A stretch of DNA of 64,000 bases from DATKZS01 sp035527835 [NCBI: bacterium]. Its GTDB lineage: Bacteria > RBG-13-61-14. The notes below the pieces were generated by a model. That model did not search any database. It worked only from the letters and a program-made list of their open reading frames with translations, and was not told where the DNA came from. The stretch spans positions 50,636 to 114,635 of the forward strand of contig DATKZS010000109.1 in the NCBI GenBank assembly GCA_035527835.1, given 5' to 3'. Of the stretch, positions 59,166 to 64,000 are shown piece by piece (the stretch's first letter is position 1; each line of letters starts with the position of its first letter). The position numbers were made by a program, and so were the translations under genes.

Positions 59166-59747
59166 TCACCTTTCCCTGATCCTGGCCGCGGGCACTCCGG
59201 CGACCACGGTCATTTCCGGGACGTCAATGCTGACCACCGCGCCGGCGGCAACGACCGATCCGTTGCCGAGATGCACGCCGGGCAGGATGACGGCGCCGGC
59301 GGCGATCCAGACGTCGTCACCGATCACGATCTCGCCGCTTTCCTGGGGCTGGTCCTGGATGGCCATGCCGCGCTTGATGCCGTGGTTGGCCCCGATCAGG
59401 GCGGCATACGGCCCGATGCTGACCTGGTTCCCGATCACGATCCGGGCGTTTACCGCGCGGATGTTCACGCCGGCCGAGCAGACGAAGTGGTCGCCGATGC
59501 TGATGAGGTGGTGCCCCATCAGGATGACGCCCGGCTCGATCCTGGGGTCCTTGCCGACCTTCATGCCCTTTTCCACGGCGGCTTCAAAGGAGTGGGCGTG
59601 CAGGAACGCGGCCTCCCGAAACCACCAGTGCATGACCGGCTCCGCGGCCATCCGGAGCGCTCCCTGCTTCAGTTCCCGATAGAGCTCATCCACGTCGCGG
59701 TCGGACATCATCCGGGTCACGAACCTTAGCTTGTCCAGAAACCCCAT
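59166..59747 (-). CDS. Left-handed beta-helix (hexapeptide repeat) acyltransferase
   Basis: 193 residues. After a helical start (1-60) come hexapeptide turns: IEPGVILMGHHLISIGDHF, ARIVIGNQVSIGP, then GANHGI (catalytic-type His) and EIVIGDDVWIAAGAVILPGVHLGNGSVVAAGAVV. This is the WbbJ/LacA-type O-acetyltransferase pattern, using acetyl-CoA on a sugar. It is 16 bp from the possible ATA start of the methyltransferase and probably in the same unit. Confidence 0.88.
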   Translation of the reverse strand: MGFLDKLRFVTRMMSDRDVDELYRELKQGALRMAAEPVMHWWFREAAFLHAHSFEAAVEKGMKVGKDPRIEPGVILMGHHLISIGDHFVCSAGVNIRAVNARIVIGNQVSIGPYAALIGANHGIKRGMAIQDQPQESGEIVIGDDVWIAAGAVILPGVHLGNGSVVAAGAVVSIDVPEMTVVAGVPAARIRER

Positions 59748-59763
59748 TGCGCCATCTCCTTGT

Positions 59764-59866
59764 TTTAGAAAACGGGATCGAGGAGCGAGGGGTCCCGGAG
59801 GATTCCCTCGATTCCCGCTCCTCGATCCTCGCTCCTCTTCATGATCTCGGGGCGCCGGCTTCCCGG
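59764..59866. repeat. Inverted heptad repeat element, family 1 copy (inverse orientation)
   Basis: On the minus strand it reads gcgagga, tcgagga, gcgggaa, tcgaggg, a 14-nt loop, then cctcgct, cctcgat. The 54-base core matches that at 36288 with two differences by eye. Its upstream flank (GGCGCCCCGAGATCATGAAGAG) contains the stop codon and last codons of the radical SAM gene at 59839. Confidence 0.9.
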
Positions 59867-61623
59867 CCCGGCTTTCCGTCCACCAGATACGGCCTGGACC
59901 AGAAGGCCGCGCAGAACTGGTTCTTGCCGGGCTCGGTGCGGGTGGACAGGGTAAGCTCGACGGTCTTGCCGCCGAACATGTTTAGGTCCAGCTCGCGGTC
60001 GAGCCAGCGGCGGTGGTCCCTTACATTCTTGGGGTCAACGTATTCCGAGAAGATCAGTTGGGCGCGCCGGAGCCGCTGCTTGATGCCGATCTCGAAGAAG
60101 GCGCCGCCGCCGGGCTTGTCCCAGACGTCGGTGGAAAAGGCCATGCCGAAGAGCAGCCGGGACTTGGGCCTGATGTTCACGCGAAAGACCGCGCGGCCGG
60201 GCGGGTGCATGAGGATGCACATCCGGTCCTCCCCCTCGATGCGCACCCGCCACCGCCCCGCGAATTCCGGGCCGCCGGCCGTAACCTCGGCCTCGTCATA
60301 AAGCGCCGCCAGGTCGGCGTAGCCGCGGGCGGATTTCCGGGCCTCGATCCGGTGGCCGAGCGCCATGAACTCCTGGTGCAGTCCGAGGACCTTGTCGCGG
60401 GGCAGGCCGGGCAGGTCGAGCACGGGCCGGGAAAGGAAAAAGGAGGTGCTTTCGTCCCTCTGGGCGTAGCCCTCGCTCACGCATTTTTCGTAGAGGGGCG
60501 TCGCGGGGAAGGGATAGAAGATGGACACCTGGACGTGGTGGGGCCGGATGACCTTGTTCAGCTCCATGGTTTCGCGGATGGTCTCTTCGGTGTCGCCGGG
60601 CACGCCAATCATGTTGAAGTCCCAGGTCTCGAGCCCGAGCTCGTCCGCCCACTTGAATACGCGGATGATCTTGTCGTTCGTCATCTTGCGGTTGAGGATG
60701 GTCCGGCGGATTTCCTCGTTGCCGCTCTCCACTCCCACGATGATCGAGTACAGGCCCGCGTCCTTCATCCACTCCATCATCTCCCGGTCCACCGTCTCCA
60801 CCCGCAAAAAGACCTGGAAGGGAGTGGCGAACAGTTTCCGGTACTCGGCGCAGAAGTCGCGCACCCAGCTCTTTTTCTGGGTGAAGATCTCGTCCATGAA
60901 GATCAGGCTCTTCATTTCATGGAAGCGCTGGTGCAATGACTTGAGCTCGGCCAGGATGTCGGGGATGGCCCGCTGCCGGACCCAGTTCTGGTTGCCGCCG
61001 GCCAGGTCGGAGAGCACGGTGTTGCAGCAATAGGTGCAGCGGAAGGGACAGCCGCGGGAGGCCATGACCGCGACCTGGCCGTCGTTGTGCTTCATGAGCA
61101 GGTCGTTGTCGAAGAGGTCGCGGTCGGGCCAGGGCAGGCCGGAAAGGTCAATGGACGGGCGCAGCGGATTTTGTTTAATGCTCCCGTCCGCCGCCTTCAC
61201 CCACAGGTTCGGGATGCCGGAGTAATCGCGGCCCTCGGAAAGCGCGCCGAGCAGGTCGAGCAGCGGATACTCGCCCTCCTGCCGCACCAGCGCGTCGAAG
61301 ATGCCCAAGGCCATGACCCGCTCGGGGTCAATGGTGGCATGGATGCCGCCGATGACCAGGAACTTGTCGAGCGACTTCTTTACGGCGGCGGCGTAGCGGC
61401 GGGCGAAGAGGAACTGCTGGGTGGTGGACGAGAAGGCCACGACCTCGGGGCCAAGGCGCCGGACCTGCTCCACGAACTCATCGTCGTCAAGCTCGCGGTC
61501 GAGATAAAGCAGACCCACCTCGTGCCCGGCCTTTTTCAGCACGGCCGAGATCCAGGCCAGGCCGTGCTGGTAGTGGTAGAACTGGGTGGTGTTGATGTCC
61601 GGATATATCAGCAGGACCTTCAT
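59839..61623 (-). CDS. B12-binding radical SAM protein
   Basis: 594 residues. The cobalamin-binding-like N-terminal domain (1-130) has VLLIYPDINTTQF, VVAFSSTTQQ and LVIGGIHATIDPE. The radical SAM cysteines are C192, C196 and C199 in RGCPFRCTYC (an extra C200 follows), then IIVGVESGNEEIRR. An additional C-terminal beta-rich domain (about 440-594) is not recognised. The last codons fall in a heptad repeat flank. The DxHxxG B12 motif is not clear, so B12 use is uncertain. A role in surface-lipid or sugar modification is likely from context. Confidence 0.85.
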   Translation of the reverse strand: MKVLLIYPDINTTQFYHYQHGLAWISAVLKKAGHEVGLLYLDRELDDDEFVEQVRRLGPEVVAFSSTTQQFLFARRYAAAVKKSLDKFLVIGGIHATIDPERVMALGIFDALVRQEGEYPLLDLLGALSEGRDYSGIPNLWVKAADGSIKQNPLRPSIDLSGLPWPDRDLFDNDLLMKHNDGQVAVMASRGCPFRCTYCCNTVLSDLAGGNQNWVRQRAIPDILAELKSLHQRFHEMKSLIFMDEIFTQKKSWVRDFCAEYRKLFATPFQVFLRVETVDREMMEWMKDAGLYSIIVGVESGNEEIRRTILNRKMTNDKIIRVFKWADELGLETWDFNMIGVPGDTEETIRETMELNKVIRPHHVQVSIFYPFPATPLYEKCVSEGYAQRDESTSFFLSRPVLDLPGLPRDKVLGLHQEFMALGHRIEARKSARGYADLAALYDEAEVTAGGPEFAGRWRVRIEGEDRMCILMHPPGRAVFRVNIRPKSRLLFGMAFSTDVWDKPGGGAFFEIGIKQRLRRAQLIFSEYVDPKNVRDHRRWLDRELDLNMFGGKTVELTLSTRTEPGKNQFCAAFWSRPYLVDGKPGREAGAPRS

Positions 61624-61669
61624 CGCTGATTTCTTATGCTATATCCTTTGGGCCGGATATTCCAATGGC

Positions 61670-61850
61670 GGGTGAAGGCGAGGGGAAATCGCCGGAATCC
61701 TTCGATCATCGCTCCTCGATCCTTTTTTCTGAACGGTTCTTCATGCGGCGAGGCGGCGCGGGGAAATAATGAAAAGGAGCGAGGATCGAGGAGCCTTTTC
61801 CCGGCTGCTTGCTGCTGGCTGCTTGCTACTATTTTTCTGAGCGGCGGCTC
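61670..61850. repeat. Composite heptad repeat region with family 1 flanks
   Basis: It holds part of an inverted AGCGAGG unit set (gctcctcgatcc near 61710, followed by TTTTTTCTGAACGG). A second copy of the left flank follows (GGCGAGGCGGCGC...AAATAATGAAAA, 61748-61776) with gcgagga, tcgagga. A different heptad array comes next, ggctgct, tgctgct, ggctgct, tgctact (about 61803-61830), ending in TTTTTCTGAGCGG. It separates the radical SAM gene (59839) and the L,D-transpeptidase. Confidence 0.8.
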
Positions 61851-62784
61851 AATAGATATAGACCATGGTCCCCGCTTCGATCATGCGCACGAGCTGGATC
61901 AGGTCCTTGTTATTGAGGCGGATGCAGCCGTGGGAAAACTTGCCGGGCCGGATGGTGCCGCGCCTGGTCCCATGGAAATAGTAGCCCTCCCCAATGGAGA
62001 TCTTGTACGGGCCCAGCACCTTCTCCACGGCCCGGTCTTCCATGGTCAGGTCTTCCGGGACGGTTTCGCCGTGCTCGAGCCAGACCCAATCGGGCCGGTA
62101 CCACTTGGGGTCCTTCTCGATGGACTCCACCTGGCGGATGCCCTTGGGCGTGTTGAAGTCCACCAACTTGCCGGTGGTTTTGAGGCGGGTCTTGCCCTTG
62201 CCGGTAACCACCGGATACTCGTAGAGCGTCTGCGAGCCGATCTTGACGAACACCCGGTTGGCTTGAAGGTCCAGCTCCAGATAGATCACCTCGGAGTCCA
62301 CGGACTTGCGCAGGTACTTGTTGATCAATTCGAGACGGTAGTTTTGCTGTTCCAGGCCCGCCACCATGGTCTGATAGTCAAGTTCGGTCTGCTTGAGCTT
62401 GCCTTCAATGATCTGGACAATATAGTCCTTTGCCAGCTCCACGTTGGAATTATCCTTGTTGTTGTCCACGTACTGGCGGAAACCGGCCAGGGCCTCATCG
62501 GTCTTCCCCAGGCTGTAGTCGCACTGGGCGAGCCGGAACTGCGCCTGGTTCGACCATTCGGTGCCGGGGTATTTCTCCAATACCTCCTGATACTTGGCCC
62601 GCGCGCCCTCGTAATCGCCGGACTGGAAAAGGGCCTCGCCATCCGCAAGGGAAGCCTTGGCCGCTTGAGCATCCACCGCCGGCTTGCGATTATTTACAGT
62701 GCCCGTCTGTTTCGGGCAGGACGCGCCCATCACAAAGAAAAATAGGGCAATAATCCCCAGCAGCAACGTGACCCTGACTTTCAT
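61849..62784 (-). CDS. L,D-transpeptidase (YkuD) lipoprotein with TPR-like repeats
   Basis: 311 residues. Lipobox VMGAS-C23 marks an export signal for a lipoprotein. TPR-like helices (about 50-150; ALFQSGDYEGARAKYQEVLEKYPG) precede the YkuD catalytic domain (about 190-311), with the catalytic Cys in FSHGCIRLNNKDL. YkuD enzymes cross-link peptidoglycan or attach proteins to it through a 3-3 linkage. The start is the ATG after GGGGAAGT. The TPR half may bind a partner in the envelope. Confidence 0.92.
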   Translation of the reverse strand: MKVRVTLLLGIIALFFFVMGASCPKQTGTVNNRKPAVDAQAAKASLADGEALFQSGDYEGARAKYQEVLEKYPGTEWSNQAQFRLAQCDYSLGKTDEALAGFRQYVDNNKDNSNVELAKDYIVQIIEGKLKQTELDYQTMVAGLEQQNYRLELINKYLRKSVDSEVIYLELDLQANRVFVKIGSQTLYEYPVVTGKGKTRLKTTGKLVDFNTPKGIRQVESIEKDPKWYRPDWVWLEHGETVPEDLTMEDRAVEKVLGPYKISIGEGYYFHGTRRGTIRPGKFSHGCIRLNNKDLIQLVRMIEAGTMVYIY

Positions 62785-62913
62785 CACTTCCCCTGCTTCC
62801 TCCCCCGGCAATTCTTTACGGACTCGTCGGACTTAAACCCGTCATCAAATGTTTAATGATAGTGTCCGGGGGCCGCTTTGTCAATTATTCTAATTATAAT
62901 CATTTCATTATGC

Positions 62914-62942
62914 TTGACAGTTCTAAGAAAACGCCCTATGAT
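62914..62942 (+). promoter_or_regulatory. Strong sigma70 promoter with long leader for the KamA-like gene
   Basis: Consensus TTGACA (62914-62919), a 17-nt spacer, TATGAT (62937-62942). Transcription would start near 62949, leaving about 199 nt of leader with G/C-rich inverted segments (ggcggcgg near 62970, cgccgccg near 63024) before the ATG at 63148. No gene is seen in the leader. Confidence 0.8.
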
Positions 62943-63147
62943 AATAACCAGTGCGCTGGTATTCCGCCCTTGGCGGCGGTCGGCGCGAGATTGAATTTTT
63001 CCGCCATTTTCCCGTAACGATTGTCGCCGCCGCTTCACGGACCGGCGTTTTGATCAGGAGTTACATCCGTTTCACCTTTGCATCATGGACCTGCGCGCTT
63101 TCTCGCGGGCCGGTCGCTCGCGGCGCGGGGCGGAAAGGAGGCCCTCT

Positions 63148-64000
63148 ATGGAAAAGTATCAGCCGACTCCGGACTATATTAAGTCCCGGGCGCCGCTGGT
63201 GTTCGCGCTGGCCCGGAGGTCTCGGAACTTGGGCCAGTTGCGCGACCGCCTGTCTCGGCTGACCGTCGAATCGGAGTTCGATATCTTCCACGATTACGGC
63301 AGCATTGACGAGAACGCGATCATCCGGGTCCGCGACTGCTCGCAGGCGCTGCGCTCCGTGCTCAAGAAGCGCTCCGAGGACCTGGCCAAGTTTTCCTTTG
63401 CCCGCGCCATCCACGACGTGGCGCACGGCAGGCCGCGGCCGGAGCTGGGCCCGGCTTTCTGGACCGACGCCCTGCACCTGCTCACCGGCGCGCTGGGCGA
63501 GGTCATGGGCCAGTCGCCGGAGGAAAAGTTTTTGGAGACCTCCGAGCTGGAGGGCCGCGAGGCCGCGAAAAAAAGGAGCCGCGACCTGGACAGCCTGTGG
63601 TCGGGAAAGGTGGCGCTCGACTTCGCCCGCTACCAGTCCGGCCTCGACCCCGAAGCTATTAAAAGAAGGCAGCAGCGGCGCCGCAAAATCCTCGAGGCCT
63701 TCAACGCCTCGGCCGGTGAATGGCACGACTACCGCTGGCAGTTCCGCCACATCGCCCGCGGGCTCAAGGACCTTGAGGGGCTGGTCACGCTGACCGCGGA
63801 AGAGAGAGAGGCCATCGCCGCGGCCGGGGAGGAGTGCCTGCCCTTCGGCGCCACCCCGTATTACCTTTCCTTGATGGACGACGAGCCCGGCGGCCGCGAC
63901 CGCGCCATCCGCGCCCAGGTCTTCCCGCCGCTGAGCTACGTGAAGGGCATGGTCGCGGCCCGGGCGCACGGCGAAAAATCGCTCGACTTCATGCTGGAGG
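63148..64000 (+). CDS. KamA-family (lysine 2,3-aminomutase-like) radical SAM protein, 3' truncated by window
   Basis: The first 284 residues are visible; the frame is open to the window end. It starts with ATG 7 nt after AAAGGAGG. The stretch EWHDYRWQFRHIARGLKDLEG and ATPYYLSLMD, then RAIRAQVFPPLSYVKG, corresponds to the WRWQLRNRI...ITPYYLSL region that precedes the radical SAM cysteines in lysine 2,3-aminomutase. The long N-terminal helical extension (about 1-170) exceeds that of plain KamA. The cluster motif is expected just beyond the edge. A strong promoter and a long leader lie upstream. The substrate is unknown. Confidence 0.8.
   Translation, partial: MEKYQPTPDYIKSRAPLVFALARRSRNLGQLRDRLSRLTVESEFDIFHDYGSIDENAIIRVRDCSQALRSVLKKRSEDLAKFSFARAIHDVAHGRPRPELGPAFWTDALHLLTGALGEVMGQSPEEKFLETSELEGREAAKKRSRDLDSLWSGKVALDFARYQSGLDPEAIKRRQQRRRKILEAFNASAGEWHDYRWQFRHIARGLKDLEGLVTLTAEEREAIAAAGEECLPFGATPYYLSLMDDEPGGRDRAIRAQVFPPLSYVKGMVAARAHGEKSLDFMLE

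Noticed and set aside
63061-63969. 302-codon minus-strand frame at the right edge, and a plus-strand frame at 63305
   Set aside because: The KamA-like frame at 63148 has a strong RBS and family motifs; these are its shadows.
1-64000. CRISPR arrays, rRNA, tRNA genes, prophage or intact IS elements
   Set aside because: None were seen by eye on either strand; the repeats present are too short or inverted for CRISPR.

Overview
The window is 64 kb of GC-rich bacterial DNA packed with genes on both strands. Nothing in it fixes the taxon. The mix of a lysine-aminomutase-like radical SAM protein, indolepyruvate:ferredoxin oxidoreductase, B12-binding radical SAM proteins, long TPR proteins, a BFN/DUF151 protein, an FHA/PP2C pair and a UGA-containing SelW-like gene suggests an anaerobic or microaerophilic Gram-negative of the broad deltaproteobacterial (Desulfobacterota/Myxococcota) or candidate-phylum type. 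That is an inference of low certainty. Many genes end in TGA, so the standard code applies. I see no rRNA, tRNA, CRISPR array, prophage or intact insertion sequence.

Layout. 1-4.6 kb: two tandem paralogous GT-C membrane proteins with C-terminal TPRs, then a TMTC-like membrane/TPR protein. 4.6-6.7 kb: a GT2 glycosyltransferase (minus) and a PK-C/DAC-type diadenylate cyclase. 6.9-16.3 kb: a plus-strand run of two FAD-linked oxidases with the HHHG motif of the alkyl-DHAP synthase group, a Cys-rich FN3 lipoprotein, a CCG-domain Fe-S protein, a PgaB-C-terminus-like glycoside hydrolase and a metallophosphatase-like lipoprotein. 16.4-20.2 kb: DRG/Obg-like TGS GTPase, FHA protein, PP2C phosphatase, DUF72 protein, small zinc-ribbon protein. 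20.4-31.2 kb: two YfhO-like membrane proteins, a radical SAM protein, MiaB, BFN/DUF151, VanZ-like protein, MetE/UroD-like protein. 31.2-42.6 kb (minus): GT-C-like membrane protein, long-form HisG, a methyltransferase with a GT4 enzyme, a small membrane protein, IorBA, and a very large TPR/low-complexity protein. 43-49.7 kb: SDR epimerase, PhnD-like lipoprotein, ferritin-like protein, Doc/AbrB-type toxin-antitoxin pair, a GT2-methyltransferase fusion, a SelW/Rdx-type selenoprotein, SprT-like metallopeptidase and a DUF4177-like protein. 49.8-56.6 kb (minus): a probable carbohydrate operon (Fe-ADH_2 dehydrogenase, PIG-L deacetylase, MFS, RbsB/A/C-type ABC transporter). 56.7-62.8 kb (minus): GT4, methyltransferase, hexapeptide acyltransferase, B12/radical SAM, L,D-transpeptidase. 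The right edge holds the start of a KamA-like radical SAM gene.

Much of the window builds or decorates cell-surface glycans (GT-C, GT2, GT4, YfhO, PgaB-like, acyltransferase, epimerase, PIG-L). The rest is tRNA modification, c-di-AMP and phosphoprotein signalling, and redox enzymes.

Two things stand out. First, an open frame at 48510-48743 is interrupted by one in-frame UGA in a CxxU motif. It is followed at the right distance by a small hairpin and preceded by a strong RBS and a promoter, which makes it a convincing selenoprotein gene that ordinary ORF calling misses. Second, at least six intergenic spacers carry arrays of 7-nt degenerate repeats, mostly arranged as inverted-repeat hairpins. 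The heptad differs from site to site while the architecture is shared, and one family (about 36.3, 59.8 and 61.7 kb) has conserved flanks. Other short-period repeats (8-10 nt) lie at 18.8, 23.3 and 38.9 kb.
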